NCBI GenBank assembly: GCA_937927945.1
Contig: CALEYW010000088.1
Coordinates: 1-64,000, forward strand
DNA from: an uncultured candidate division WPS-2 bacterium
Lineage (GTDB): Bacteria > Vulcanimicrobiota > Vulcanimicrobiia > Vulcanimicrobiales > Vulcanimicrobiaceae
Direction: 5' to 3'
Length of the DNA: 64,000 bases
The translations under genes and the position numbers were made by a program. How positions within the stretch are numbered: the stretch's first letter is position 1; each line of letters starts with the position of its first letter. The notes under the pieces were generated by a model that was not told the origin of the DNA, did no database searches, and saw only the letters and a list, made by a program, of their open reading frames with translations. Positions 42,478 to 52,698 of the stretch are shown piece by piece.

Positions 42478-45372
42478 GTGCGTCGTCGTCTTTTCGCCAT
42501 GGCCGCTGTCGCCACGTTTGCAGCCGGCCTTGCCGCCGTTATGCCGCTGCGTGCGAGCGCGCAACAGGCTCCGGCCGCGGCTGCATCGATCTCGACCGGC
42601 ACGATCAGCGGGGTGGCCGCGGATTCCGGCGGCGGTCCGCTCGCCGGCGCGCAGATCGTCGCGACCGGACCGACGCACGCCGTCGCGACGACGTCCGCCA
42701 ACGGCGCCTACACCCTCTCGGGGCTCGTGCCCGGCGTGTACTCGATCGCGGCTTCGAAAACCGGGTATTCCGCCGCCACGCAGGTCGATGTGGCGGTCGT
42801 TGCAGGGGCACCGCTGGTGCTCAACGTCGCTCTCGCCCCCGCGACATTGAGCTCGCTGCGCGAGATCGGGCGGGTTAGCGTGAGCGGCGGCCGTAGCGGC
42901 TTCAACGCGTCGCCGGCCGCCGTGAGCATCATCTCCAATCAGACGTTCCTCGACCAGAGCCAACCGCAGGTCGCGCGCATCCTCGAGCAGACGCCGGGCG
43001 TGGTCAGCAGCTTGCCCGGCGGCGTGAACAACGCGTCGCCGGGTGCGATCACGTTCCCGAACATTCGTGGCGCGCTCTCCTTTGAGACCGCGGCGCTCGT
43101 CGACGGTCACCCGCTCTCGGTCGGCCAATACGGCGACTACGTGACGACGTTCCTGAACTCGTTCGTCCTGCAGGACGTCGAACTGATCAAAGGTCCCGGC
43201 GCGGCGTCGCCCACGATCGCGCGGGCTATCGGCGGGACAGTGAACTTCCGTACGCTCGACCCGAGCCCGCGCTTGCGCGGCACCGCGACCGTCGGGATCG
43301 ACAGCTTCGGCGGCGTGTTCTCGAACTTCGGATACTCGAACACCTTCGGCCGGCTCGGAGTGCTCGTGGACTACGCGGTCAACGGCACGCCCGGGCCATT
43401 GCACGACGCCCAATATCGCATGTCGCTCGACCCGGGTGTGTACGCCGTGTACGACTCGCACGGGCAGCAGATCGAGATCCCTAACGGCGCCGTGAACGCC
43501 TCGACCCCGCCTGCGCAGTACAACCAGCGCGGTGAGGCGTCCACGTCGCTGGTGTTCTGCTGCCAGCACCTCAACACAACGTTCACGAACAAGAACGAAC
43601 TCGTCAAGCTGCGCTACAAGCTTTCAGACGTGACGACCCTGACCGCCGGATTCCTCGGCAGCCAGACGTATTCCGACCAGAACGGCAACAATTCGAACCA
43701 ATTGACGACCGCGTTCACTCCCGGCGCCGGGTACTCCGGTTCACTCACGCCCGGCACGCAGCGCATCGTCGATCCCGACAATTTCGGCATGCCCGCGTCC
43801 GAGATCAACAACGAGCCCATTTTCCAAGCGGAACTACGGACGTCGCTCCACAACGACACGATTCTGGGGCGCTTCTATTCGGCGTCGATCAGCCGCTTGG
43901 CATACGGCTCGCAGCACGATCCGAACGCCGACGCGTCGTTCTCGGCCCTCGTCTATGGCGGCGGCAACGGCAACCCGGTGTTCAACGGCTTGGATCAGTA
44001 CGGCAAGCCCTACACGCTCGTGCTGCCCGGCCCGAACAACCCGAGCGCCGGAGTTCTGAACGGCAAGAATCTGGGCTCCGGCAACTCGTACTACGACTCG
44101 TCGGAAGAAGACAAGCTCGCCGGCTCGTCGCTCGAGTACGATCATTTCCTCGGCGAGAGCGGCAACGTCATCTCGCTCTCGTACGACCAGAACCACGCCC
44201 GCACGCACACGTACGCGTTCGCGCCCGGCGGCGGGTTCAACGAATTCGTACCGGCGGGCTCGACCCAAGACACCGCGACCTATCTGCTGCGCGGAATCTT
44301 CAGCATCGGTAAGCTCAACCTCACCGCGGCGAACTACCTCACGAACTTCCGCTCGCACTACGGCGTGAACAACTTCGGCACGCTTCTCTTCGAGGATCAG
44401 AACCTATGGCACTACGACGGCCGCCTCGGCCTCACGATGCGAGCGGACGCCGACACCAGCGTGCGTTTCTCGCTCGGCTCGGCCGTGGCGCCTCCGTACC
44501 TCGGTGCACTCGTAGCGAACAATACCACTCCAAGCGTCTGCCAAGGGTTCTTCCCCAACCCGTGTCCTGCGCCCGGAGTGCTGGTCGCGGCGAATTCTGT
44601 CGCGAATCCCAACCTCAAGGCTGAGACCTCGTTCGGCTACGACCTTGGCGCCGATCACCGTTTCCGCGACGGCACGGTGCTGACCGGGGATCTCTACCTG
44701 ACGAACCTGCGCAATCAGATGGTCAAGAGCACATACCTCAACGGCATGGCGACGGTTGTCACGGATGCGTCAACGACCCCGCCGACGATGCAGACCTTAC
44801 CGCTCTATACCACCGGCTATACGAACCTCTCGAACGCGCGCTACGAAGGCGTCGAGTTCGGCGTTCGCCGCGATCCGTTGCAGGGGTTCGGTTATACCGC
44901 GCAGGGCGCGCTGCTGCGCGCGTTCCCGTACAACCTCCCGGCATCGTTCTACGTAGGGTCGGGCGGCAACGTCGCGACGAACCTCGGCGTCGTTCCGAAC
45001 ATCAACTTCGGCTCGCACCAGACGATCTCGAACCAAGCGATTCCGTACGGTCAGGCCTATGCCGAGGTGCGGTATCGTCTGGTGCACGGCGCGCTGGCCT
45101 CGTTCGGTGAGACATACTACGGCACGAACAACTCGCTGGGGCTCCCTGCCTTCTGGGTGGCGAACCTCACCGGACGCGTGCCCGCGGGCAAGCAGACGAC
45201 GCTGCAGCTGAGCGTCGACAATCTCTTCAACATCTATAGCGACTCGATCACGAACGAGTACACGGGCGCGCAACAGCCCCTCGTCAACGGCCAATACTAC
45301 GCGAGCAACGCAAACGTGATCGGCCCGCGGATCGTCCGCTTCTCCATAACGCAGAGCTTCGGAGCCCGCTGA
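42478..45372 (+). CDS. TonB-dependent outer-membrane receptor with N-terminal CarboxypepD_reg-like domain
   Basis: 964 residues. Signal peptide (about residues 1-29), then an Ig-like carboxypeptidase-regulatory domain (GTISGVAADSGGGPLAGAQI, GAYTLSGLVPGVYSI), a plug domain (SPAAVSIISNQTFLDQS, QDVELIKGPGAASP) and a long beta barrel ending in an aromatic/Arg tail (RIVRFSITQSFGAR). Such receptors use TonB energy to import sugars or metals. Start GTG 42478 follows TTTTGGAGG. Position straight after a sugar ABC transporter suggests it brings the same carbohydrate across the outer membrane. Confidence 0.87.
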   Translation: MRRRLFAMAAVATFAAGLAAVMPLRASAQQAPAAAASISTGTISGVAADSGGGPLAGAQIVATGPTHAVATTSANGAYTLSGLVPGVYSIAASKTGYSAATQVDVAVVAGAPLVLNVALAPATLSSLREIGRVSVSGGRSGFNASPAAVSIISNQTFLDQSQPQVARILEQTPGVVSSLPGGVNNASPGAITFPNIRGALSFETAALVDGHPLSVGQYGDYVTTFLNSFVLQDVELIKGPGAASPTIARAIGGTVNFRTLDPSPRLRGTATVGIDSFGGVFSNFGYSNTFGRLGVLVDYAVNGTPGPLHDAQYRMSLDPGVYAVYDSHGQQIEIPNGAVNASTPPAQYNQRGEASTSLVFCCQHLNTTFTNKNELVKLRYKLSDVTTLTAGFLGSQTYSDQNGNNSNQLTTAFTPGAGYSGSLTPGTQRIVDPDNFGMPASEINNEPIFQAELRTSLHNDTILGRFYSASISRLAYGSQHDPNADASFSALVYGGGNGNPVFNGLDQYGKPYTLVLPGPNNPSAGVLNGKNLGSGNSYYDSSEEDKLAGSSLEYDHFLGESGNVISLSYDQNHARTHTYAFAPGGGFNEFVPAGSTQDTATYLLRGIFSIGKLNLTAANYLTNFRSHYGVNNFGTLLFEDQNLWHYDGRLGLTMRADADTSVRFSLGSAVAPPYLGALVANNTTPSVCQGFFPNPCPAPGVLVAANSVANPNLKAETSFGYDLGADHRFRDGTVLTGDLYLTNLRNQMVKSTYLNGMATVVTDASTTPPTMQTLPLYTTGYTNLSNARYEGVEFGVRRDPLQGFGYTAQGALLRAFPYNLPASFYVGSGGNVATNLGVVPNINFGSHQTISNQAIPYGQAYAEVRYRLVHGALASFGETYYGTNNSLGLPAFWVANLTGRVPAGKQTTLQLSVDNLFNIYSDSITNEYTGAQQPLVNGQYYASNANVIGPRIVRFSITQSFGAR

Positions 45373-45411
45373 CCTAGGAAGGCTGCGGTCCCGTCCCCGC
45401 GGCGACCCCGT

Positions 45412-45460
45412 GGAAGCCGCCGCGTTTGTCCCGCAAGGGCCTTGCAGTACGGCGGCTTCC
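45412..45460. repeat. Nested inverted repeat after the receptor gene
   Basis: GGAAGCCGCCG (45412-45422) and CGGCGGCTTCC (45450-45460) are perfect 11-base inverted repeats. The 27 bases between hold a second hairpin, GCAAGG (45433-45438) and CCTTGC (45440-45445). No T-tract follows. It may stabilise or end the receptor transcript, or be a REP-like element. Confidence 0.5.
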
Positions 45461-45473
45461 GCTTACCTTGCGG

Positions 45474-45490
45474 TATCGGAGAATCCGATA
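45474..45490. repeat. Perfect 7-base inverted repeat
   Basis: TATCGGA (45474-45480) and TCCGATA (45484-45490) flank three bases. It follows the larger nested hairpin and precedes a small ORF, so it could be an operator or part of a bidirectional terminator region. Confidence 0.35.
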
Positions 45491-45542
45491 GCGACTATCC
45501 CCGCTTCCGCCATGGGCCCGGCGGGTCTACGCTGGTTGCATC

Positions 45543-45710
45543 ATGCAACAGACACTTTCTCACCCAGCCCACTGGCTGCAGGCCGCCTTCGCTCGCCTGA
45601 TCGGCTCGGCGAAACGCCGCGCTCCGGCGGTCGCATACGATCGCGACACGGTGCTCACGGATCAGATGGAACGCGAACTCGCAGCGCGCGAATTCCGCCG
45701 CTGGCGCTAA
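45543..45710 (+). CDS. Small basic protein, unknown
   Basis: A 55-residue frame beginning MQQTLSHPAHWLQAAFARL, with an Arg-rich centre and a charged amphipathic C-terminus ending EREFRRWR-like (ELAAREFRRWR). The composition and ending resemble small DUF1127-like proteins, but no firm match is claimed. No strong ribosome binding site is seen. It ends three bases before the end of the convergent ATPase gene. Confidence 0.35.
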   Translation: MQQTLSHPAHWLQAAFARLIGSAKRRAPAVAYDRDTVLTDQMERELAAREFRRWR

Positions 45711-45713
45711 ACC

Positions 45714-46799
<1,086 letters not shown>

Positions 46800-46844
46800 G
46801 GCCGAATGTTGGCATCCGGCCGTGGCGGAGCCTTCGAGCCGCCC

Positions 46845-47759
46845 TCAGTCGGCTTCCGGAGTCGCGAAGCGGCGTAGCGCCTGCAGCGAGGGGATGAAGT
46901 AGTACGCGCCGGTCAACGGCGTCGAATACGTAGTCAGCGCGTCGCGCACGCCGTCCTCGGCGCCGGCCATGCGACGCAGCATGCGGTCCAGACGATGCCG
47001 ATCGGCGCCGAAGCCGACGAACACGGTTCCGTGATCGCGCACCATGCCGTACGCGACGTTGCGGCGGAAAATATCCAGCTCTTCGCCGTTCTCTTCGATG
47101 GTGGTACGCGGGACGTGCGCGTCGAGCGGCATCACGTCTTCGGGCAACTCGACGCTGTCGGGTTTGGTCCGTCCAATCACGCGTTCTTGCGTCTCCTGCG
47201 GCAGCGCGCTCCAGTCGTCCGCGAGGTGCCGCCATTGCTGGAAGAGCAGAACGCTGCCGCCCGCGCCGGGCGCGCCGTCCGCGACGGTCGCGACGGTGGG
47301 CGCTTCCAGAAGGCTCGGATTTTCCGTACCGTCCTCGAACCCGGTCAAATCGCGGCTGTGCCGATACGACCATCCGACGATCTCGCGTTCGACCTTCGCG
47401 ACCGGACGCAAGGCGACGATCGCGTCGCGCGCCATGTCGAAGACGACGTCGTACGACGACCCGGCGATCCAGAGCCAAGCATCGGCCTGCGTCGCGGGCA
47501 TCGAGTAGCCGCGAGCGCCGCGCAGCGGCTCGTTGAACCCGGCGAGTTCCGGCGGCACATCGTCGGGGGCGACCGAGCGCCAGAGTTCCGGACGGAAACC
47601 GATCACCAGGTTCACGCCGCCGACCGTCGTGTGCGGTTCGTGGATGTCGACGACCGCCTGGACGAAGCGCGCCGGATCGGTCCCGGGGAGGACCGAGAAT
47701 TCGAGGTAGGTGTGCGAGGCGTCGCCGAGCGCGAAGATCCCCGTTTGCGGAATCGCCAT
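46845..47759 (-). CDS. DyP-type haem peroxidase
   Basis: 304 residues. The family motif GFEDGTENP is at 140-148 with the distal Asp143; DAHVPRT supplies the likely proximal His215; IFRRNVAYG carries the distal Arg (Arg233). Length and lack of a Tat signal fit the cytosolic or encapsulin-loaded class B enzymes. ATG 47759 is the start; it lies 11 bases after the dehydrogenase gene's stop, so both are probably co-transcribed. No encapsulin gene is present nearby. Confidence 0.9.
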   Translation of the reverse strand: MAIPQTGIFALGDASHTYLEFSVLPGTDPARFVQAVVDIHEPHTTVGGVNLVIGFRPELWRSVAPDDVPPELAGFNEPLRGARGYSMPATQADAWLWIAGSSYDVVFDMARDAIVALRPVAKVEREIVGWSYRHSRDLTGFEDGTENPSLLEAPTVATVADGAPGAGGSVLLFQQWRHLADDWSALPQETQERVIGRTKPDSVELPEDVMPLDAHVPRTTIEENGEELDIFRRNVAYGMVRDHGTVFVGFGADRHRLDRMLRRMAGAEDGVRDALTTYSTPLTGAYYFIPSLQALRRFATPEAD

Positions 47760-47770
47760 CTCGTTGCTAA

Positions 47771-48655
47771 CTATGCCTTTGACGTCGAGGTTGCGTTCTT
47801 GTCGTAGAGCTGCATGAGGGCGCCGGGACCGCCCGCCTTGTGACCTTGCGCGCTGAGCATGCGGTAGACCGACGTCACGGCGCCGGTGACCGGCATCGGC
47901 GAGGTCGTGACGCTCGCCATGTCGCCGATGATCTCGAGGTCCTTCAAGAGCAGGTTCGTGGTCGACGGACGAAACTTGCCCTGGACCATGTTCTGAGCGT
48001 GCGCGGCGCGCACGGCGGAATCGGCCCAGCCGCCGGCGAGCGCGTCGACCATCTGCGCGGGATCGATCCCGCAGCGCCGCGCGTAAGCGATCACCTCGGC
48101 CCACAGCGCGGCGGTCGATGCGACCACGGCCTGATTGCACGACTTCGTGATCTGCCCGTTGCCGACGGGGCCCATGTGGGTGACGTTCGCTCCGTACGCC
48201 GCGATCCACGGACGCACGCGGGCGACGTCGGCCGGCTCACCGCCAAGAAAAATCGACAGCGTTCCGGCGGCCGCTCCGGCCGAACCGCCGGAGACGGGCG
48301 CGTCGACCCAACCGACCGACATATCGCGCAATTGCACCGCAAAACTGCGCGTCTCTTCCGGATGGATCGTCGAGTGATCGACGATCAGACTGCCTTGCGC
48401 CGCGCCGTCGGAGAGCCCGTGGTCGCCGAACACGACCTCTTCGACCGCGTTGCCGTCGGTCACGCACAAGATCACCGCTTCACACCGCGCCGCCAGTTCG
48501 GCCGGCGTGGCTGCCGCGGTCGCGCCCGCATCGAGCGCGGGCTGCAGGCGCGATTGGGTTCGACCCCAGACGATCACACGGTGCCCGGCACCGATCAGCC
48601 GCAGCGCCATCGGCGCGCCAATGTCTCCCAGTCCGATCCACCCTAGCGTGGCCAT
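47771..48655 (-). CDS. 3-hydroxyisobutyrate dehydrogenase family oxidoreductase
   Basis: 294 residues. N-terminal Rossmann motif GWIGLGDIGAPMA (residues 5-17), substrate loop DAPVSGGSAGA (118-128) and catalytic Lys171 with Asn174 (GNGQITKSCNQ). Members reduce or oxidise beta-hydroxyacids such as 3-hydroxyisobutyrate, tartronate semialdehyde or 6-phosphogluconate relatives. NAD/NADP choice is unclear. The link to the following DyP gene is by spacing only. Confidence 0.88.
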   Translation of the reverse strand: MATLGWIGLGDIGAPMALRLIGAGHRVIVWGRTQSRLQPALDAGATAAATPAELAARCEAVILCVTDGNAVEEVVFGDHGLSDGAAQGSLIVDHSTIHPEETRSFAVQLRDMSVGWVDAPVSGGSAGAAAGTLSIFLGGEPADVARVRPWIAAYGANVTHMGPVGNGQITKSCNQAVVASTAALWAEVIAYARRCGIDPAQMVDALAGGWADSAVRAAHAQNMVQGKFRPSTTNLLLKDLEIIGDMASVTTSPMPVTGAVTSVYRMLSAQGHKAGGPGALMQLYDKNATSTSKA

Positions 48656-48728
48656 CCCATCCTCCTCAATCCCAGCTGACGATAGGTAGTGCGATGCGGC
48701 GCGGTGGACTGACCTGCCGGCGCTACCC

Positions 48729-49328
48729 CTAGCGCGGCAGATCGGCGTCCGCGCCGCGCGGGATGAGGTAGTACCCGGCGACGATCAGATAGAGCCCGAA
48801 GCTCACGGCAGGCGCGAGCAATGATGTCAACGTCGCGACGATGTAGATTGCCACGCCGACGCGGTAGGCGATCGTCGTCGCGCGGATTGTCTTGGCGTCG
48901 ACCTGCTGAGCGAACGCGCCGCTGCGGGTGAGATGCGCGAGCAGCAGGTTGTACGCGACCGCGGTCCACGTGAGCGTGACGCCGTAGAGAAATGCCGCCG
49001 GCCGCATCGTCGGGTACGCGCCCAGCGTCGAGGTCGCGAAGGGAATGAAGACGGTCCCGGCCAGCAGCGCGAGGTTGAGGAAGACGGTCATCCGGTCGAC
49101 GCGCGACACGAGCCGGAACAGCGCGTGATGGTTCTGCCACATGATCCCGATCACCGCAAAGCTCAGAATGTACGCGAGGAAGTTCGGCCAGAGTTCGAGC
49201 AGGGCACGGCTGAGCTCGCCCTCGGAAGGCGGCGCGTGAAAGGCGGGCAGCGCGATGCCGAGGATCAGTACCGTGATCGCGAATGCGAAGACGCCGTCCG
49301 TGAACGCTTCGAAACGCGACTTGTTCAT
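48729..49328 (-). CDS. TMEM175-family potassium channel-like protein
   Basis: 199 residues, about six membrane segments. The N-terminal RFEAFTDGVFAFAITVL is the TMEM175 signature (the FSD-type motif lining the pore), and GIMWQNHHALFR follows as in bacterial homologues. These form K+ leak channels. It starts five bases after the stop of the livF-like gene, so it appears to be the tail gene of the ABC operon. Confidence 0.82.
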   Translation of the reverse strand: MNKSRFEAFTDGVFAFAITVLILGIALPAFHAPPSEGELSRALLELWPNFLAYILSFAVIGIMWQNHHALFRLVSRVDRMTVFLNLALLAGTVFIPFATSTLGAYPTMRPAAFLYGVTLTWTAVAYNLLLAHLTRSGAFAQQVDAKTIRATTIAYRVGVAIYIVATLTSLLAPAVSFGLYLIVAGYYLIPRGADADLPR

Positions 49329-49333
49329 CGTGG

Positions 49334-50053
49334 TCAGTTCGCGGGCGCGACGTCCATCCCCATCAGCGAGCGAATGCGGTCGCGGTCGCCGGCGAGTTCG
49401 GCCGCAGGTCCCTCGTGGACGACGCTGCCGCTGTCGAGGACGTACGCGCGCTCGGCCATCTTCAGCGCGAGCAGCGCGTTCTGTTCGACGAGCAGGATCG
49501 CGACGCCGGATTTCTTCAGCTCGCCGAGGATGTGGTATACCTCCTCGACGATCAGCGGTGCTAGGCCCTGCGACGGCTCGTCGACCAGGATCAGGCGCGG
49601 GTTCGCGACGAGCGCGCGGCCGATCGCGAGCATCTCTTGCTCGCCGCCCGAGAGGCGGCCCGATTTGCGCGAGCGCAGTTCGGCCAGCTTCGGCAGATGT
49701 TCGAAGACGCGCGCGATGGTCCACGATCCGCCGCGTCCGTTCTCGGCGAGTTGCAGATTCTCGAGCGTGCTGAGATCCTTGAACATGCGTCGGCCTTCTG
49801 GGACGTAGCCGACACCGAGTCGCGCGACCTTGTAGGCCGGCCAGCCGGTGATCGTCTGCCCGGCGTAGCGCACGGTGCCGGCGCGCGGCGGGGTCAGGCC
49901 GAGGATGCTGCGCATCGTCGTCGTCTTACCGGCGCCGTTGAGGCCGAGCAGCGCGACACACTCACCTTCGCCGACCCTCAGCGAGACGTCGCGCAAAATG
50001 CGGATCTTGCCGTAGTTCGTGCACAGGCCCTCGACGGCGAGCAGCTCAGACAT
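49334..50053 (-). CDS. livF: Branched-chain amino-acid type ABC ATPase (LivF-like)
   Basis: 239 residues: Walker A GLNGAGKTT near 36-44, signature LSGGEQEMLAIGRAL, Walker B LILVDEPSQGLAP. Typical LivF. ATG 50053 lies eight bases inside the upstream livG-like gene, showing the usual coupling. A longer in-frame extension upstream is not supported. Confidence 0.91.
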   Translation of the reverse strand: MSELLAVEGLCTNYGKIRILRDVSLRVGEGECVALLGLNGAGKTTTMRSILGLTPPRAGTVRYAGQTITGWPAYKVARLGVGYVPEGRRMFKDLSTLENLQLAENGRGGSWTIARVFEHLPKLAELRSRKSGRLSGGEQEMLAIGRALVANPRLILVDEPSQGLAPLIVEEVYHILGELKKSGVAILLVEQNALLALKMAERAYVLDSGSVVHEGPAAELAGDRDRIRSLMGMDVAPAN

Positions 50054-50822
50054 GGTCGAGCACCTCCTTGCCCAGATATGCGCTGCGGACGGCCTCGTTG
50101 GCGGCGATCTCCAGCGGAGTCCCCTCGGCGAGCATCTTGCCGCGGTCGAGCACGGAGATGAAGTCGGCGAGTGAGAGGACAACACGCATGTTGTGTTCGA
50201 CGAACAGCACGGTCAGGCCGAGCCGCGTGCGCAGATCGCGGATCACGCCCATGATGCGATCGGTCTCCGTTTCGGCCAGGCCGGCCATCGGCTCGTCGAG
50301 CAGCACCAGCACCGGGTCGGTGGAGAGGCTCATCGCGATCTCGACCAGCCGCTGCGAGCCGTGCGCCAGTTCGGAGATCGGCCGGTCGCGCTGCGTGGTG
50401 AGGTTGACGAAGCCGAGCAGCTCGTCGACCCGCGCGTCGACGGCCTGGGCCGCCGGGCCGCGCGGCGTACGCAGGCGGAACGCCTGCTTCGCGTGCGCGC
50501 GCACGCCCAGGCGAATGTTCTCGTCGACCGTCAGTTCGGGGAATACGCTCGGGGTCTGGAACGTGCGTCCCATCCCCATCGCGATGCGCTTCCAGTTCAG
50601 CGCGCGGGTGACGTCCTCGCCTTTGAACGTAACCCGGCCGCCGTCCGGCAGCGCGTAGCCGGAGACGGCGTTGAAGAACGTCGTCTTGCCGGCGCCGTTG
50701 GGACCGATCAGCGCGTGGATCGTCCCTTCGCGGACCTGCATCGATACGTCGTCGACGGCGCGGACGCCGCCGAAGACTTTCGAGACGTGGCTCGCGTCGA
50801 GCAGGATCGCGTCAGACGCCAC
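50046..50822 (-). CDS. livG: Branched-chain amino-acid type ABC ATPase (LivG-like)
   Basis: 258 residues: Walker A GPNGAGKTT, the LivG-type FQTPSVFPELTVDENI after the first strand, signature ELAHGSQRLVEIAMSL and Walker B LVLLDEPMAGL. Start GTG 50822 overlaps the livM-like gene by 11 bases. Substrate may be branched-chain amino acids, urea or other small polar molecules; the set alone cannot tell. Confidence 0.9.
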   Translation of the reverse strand: MASDAILLDASHVSKVFGGVRAVDDVSMQVREGTIHALIGPNGAGKTTFFNAVSGYALPDGGRVTFKGEDVTRALNWKRIAMGMGRTFQTPSVFPELTVDENIRLGVRAHAKQAFRLRTPRGPAAQAVDARVDELLGFVNLTTQRDRPISELAHGSQRLVEIAMSLSTDPVLVLLDEPMAGLAETETDRIMGVIRDLRTRLGLTVLFVEHNMRVVLSLADFISVLDRGKMLAEGTPLEIAANEAVRSAYLGKEVLDHV

Positions 50823-51828
50823 GGCTCACCCCCGTCGGTGCGTGCGGCTCGAACGCGGCGTTCATGTCGTCGGCGGCGGTATCGCTCCGGCGGCGGCTCA
50901 ACGCGGCGATCGATCCGAGGATGCCGCGTGGAAAGCCCAGGACGCACACCACGAACAGCGCGCCCAGGAAGATCTGCCACAGCGGTGTGATCGTCGAGAT
51001 GATGTCCTTCCCGATCACGTAAATGAACGCTCCCGCCAGCGAACCCCACACTGTACCGGCGCCACCGAGGATCATGCTCAGGACGAAGTAGCCCGATTGG
51101 TGCCAGTCGAGCTCGAGCGGGTATGCGAAGTTGATCAGCAGCGCGAACAGCGCGCCGCTTGCGCCGGCGAGCGTCGCCGAGATCAGCAGTGCGACGAAGA
51201 TGAAGCGGTCGGAGTTCACACCGAGAAAGCGCACGCGCGCCTCGTTCTGCCGGATCGCGACGAGGGTGCGCCCGAACGGTGATCGCACGACGCTGCGGAA
51301 GGCAAGCAGCGCGATCACGAACGCCGCCAGCGCGATGTAGTAGAACCCCAGCTCGTGCACCGTCACGTGCGCTGCCGGCACGCCGAGGTACGGGCGCGTG
51401 ATGTTCATCCCGTCCTCGCCGCCGGTCACGTCGGTGTCGCGGTACGCGATGAAATAGAAGACCTGCCCGAACGCGATCGAGAGCAGGCCGAAGTATATCC
51501 CGCGCCGCCGCAGCAGGAACGGCGCGAGGATCAGGCCGCCGACGAGCGCCAAGGCCGTTCCGATCAGCACGGCCTCGATGAAGTGGACGCCGAAGTATCG
51601 CACGGACAGCGCCGCGCCGTAGGCGCCCAGGCCGAAATACGCCGCGTTCCCGAACGCGGGGAGCCCGGTATAGCCGAGCAGCAGGTTGACGCTCATGACC
51701 GCGATTGCGGTGATGAGCACCTCACTGACGATCGAGATGTCGAGGTGCACCAGAGGCGCGAGAAACGGTGCCGCGGCGAAGACCGCCACGACGGCCGCCG
51801 AGGCGAGCAATTCGGTCCGTGCGTTCAC
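50812..51828 (-). CDS. livM: LivM-like ABC permease
   Basis: 338 residues with about ten hydrophobic segments. Family motifs: NLLLGYTGLPAFGNAAYFGLGAY near the N-terminus, and GGAGTVWGSLAGAFIYV plus LGALFVVCVLGFPRGI near the end. I start at GTG 51828, which overlaps the livH stop by GTGA; the open frame continues upstream without reason. The C-terminal 25 residues are hydrophilic. Confidence 0.9.
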   Translation of the reverse strand: MNARTELLASAAVVAVFAAAPFLAPLVHLDISIVSEVLITAIAVMSVNLLLGYTGLPAFGNAAYFGLGAYGAALSVRYFGVHFIEAVLIGTALALVGGLILAPFLLRRRGIYFGLLSIAFGQVFYFIAYRDTDVTGGEDGMNITRPYLGVPAAHVTVHELGFYYIALAAFVIALLAFRSVVRSPFGRTLVAIRQNEARVRFLGVNSDRFIFVALLISATLAGASGALFALLINFAYPLELDWHQSGYFVLSMILGGAGTVWGSLAGAFIYVIGKDIISTITPLWQIFLGALFVVCVLGFPRGILGSIAALSRRRSDTAADDMNAAFEPHAPTGVSRGV

Positions 51829-52697
51829 CCGAAGATGCCTTCCTCTCCGAAAAGGCCGCGCGGACGCACCAGCAGCACGAGCGCCATCAGGACGTACATC
51901 GAGACCTCGCTGGCCGCCGGAATCCACAGCGTGGTCAAGGAGATCGCCATCCCGATCAGCAGCCCGCCGACGATGCTCCCGAACAGGCTTCCCATCCCGC
52001 CGATGATGACGGTGACGAACGCCGGCATCAGGAGCGCGTTGCCGCTGGTCGGCGCGAGACCCAGCATCCCCGCCGCGAGCACGCCCGCGATCCCGGCCAG
52101 GAAGATCCCCAGGCCGAAGTTCACCGCGTAGAGCACCTGCGTGTTCGTCCCGAGCGCCGCGATCATCTCCGTGTCCTGGACCGCCGCACGCAAACGCAGC
52201 CCGAAGCGCGTGCGGGTCAGGAAGAGCGCCAGGGCCACCATCGCGACGACGAGCACGATGACGATGAAGATGCGGAACTTCGGGAAGCTCATGAAGCCCA
52301 AGCTCGCCGCGCCCGCCAGGCCGGGCGGCGGCGAGAACGGGACGCCGTTGGCACCCCAGATCAGGCGGTAGATCTCCTCCGCCATGAGCGAGAGGCCGAA
52401 CGTCATCAGCAGGCTGTAGAACGGCTCGCGCTTGTAGAGCGGACGCACCAGCGTCCGCTCTACGACGATGCCGACGATCACCGCGATCAGCGGTGCGGCG
52501 ACGAGGGCGAACCAGAACGACGTGCCGCGCGAGACCATCGTGAAGGCGAGGTATCCCGCGAGCGTCATGAAACTCCCGTGCGCCATGTTGATGGTGCCGG
52601 TGAGGTTCATGATCAGCGAGAGTCCGATCCCGACGATCGCGTAGAATGCGCCGAGCACCAGCCCGTTGAAGACTTGGGGCGCGAGATGCTCGATCAC
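51825..52697 (-). CDS. livH: LivH-like ABC permease
   Basis: 290 residues, many membrane segments. N-terminal FNGLVLGAFYAIVGIGLSLIMN and TGTINMAHGSFM are the family's hallmark, with FVTVIIGGMGSLFGSIVGG near the C-terminus. Start GTG 52697 lies one base after the binding-protein stop. Partner of the LivM-like permease. Confidence 0.91.
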   Translation of the reverse strand: MIEHLAPQVFNGLVLGAFYAIVGIGLSLIMNLTGTINMAHGSFMTLAGYLAFTMVSRGTSFWFALVAAPLIAVIVGIVVERTLVRPLYKREPFYSLLMTFGLSLMAEEIYRLIWGANGVPFSPPPGLAGAASLGFMSFPKFRIFIVIVLVVAMVALALFLTRTRFGLRLRAAVQDTEMIAALGTNTQVLYAVNFGLGIFLAGIAGVLAAGMLGLAPTSGNALLMPAFVTVIIGGMGSLFGSIVGGLLIGMAISLTTLWIPAASEVSMYVLMALVLLVRPRGLFGEEGIFG

Positions 52698-52698
52698 G

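Noticed and set aside
46845..48209. 454-codon version of the DyP gene
   Set aside because: Upstream part overlaps the dehydrogenase gene and is Arg-rich without motif; ATG 47759 gives the normal length.
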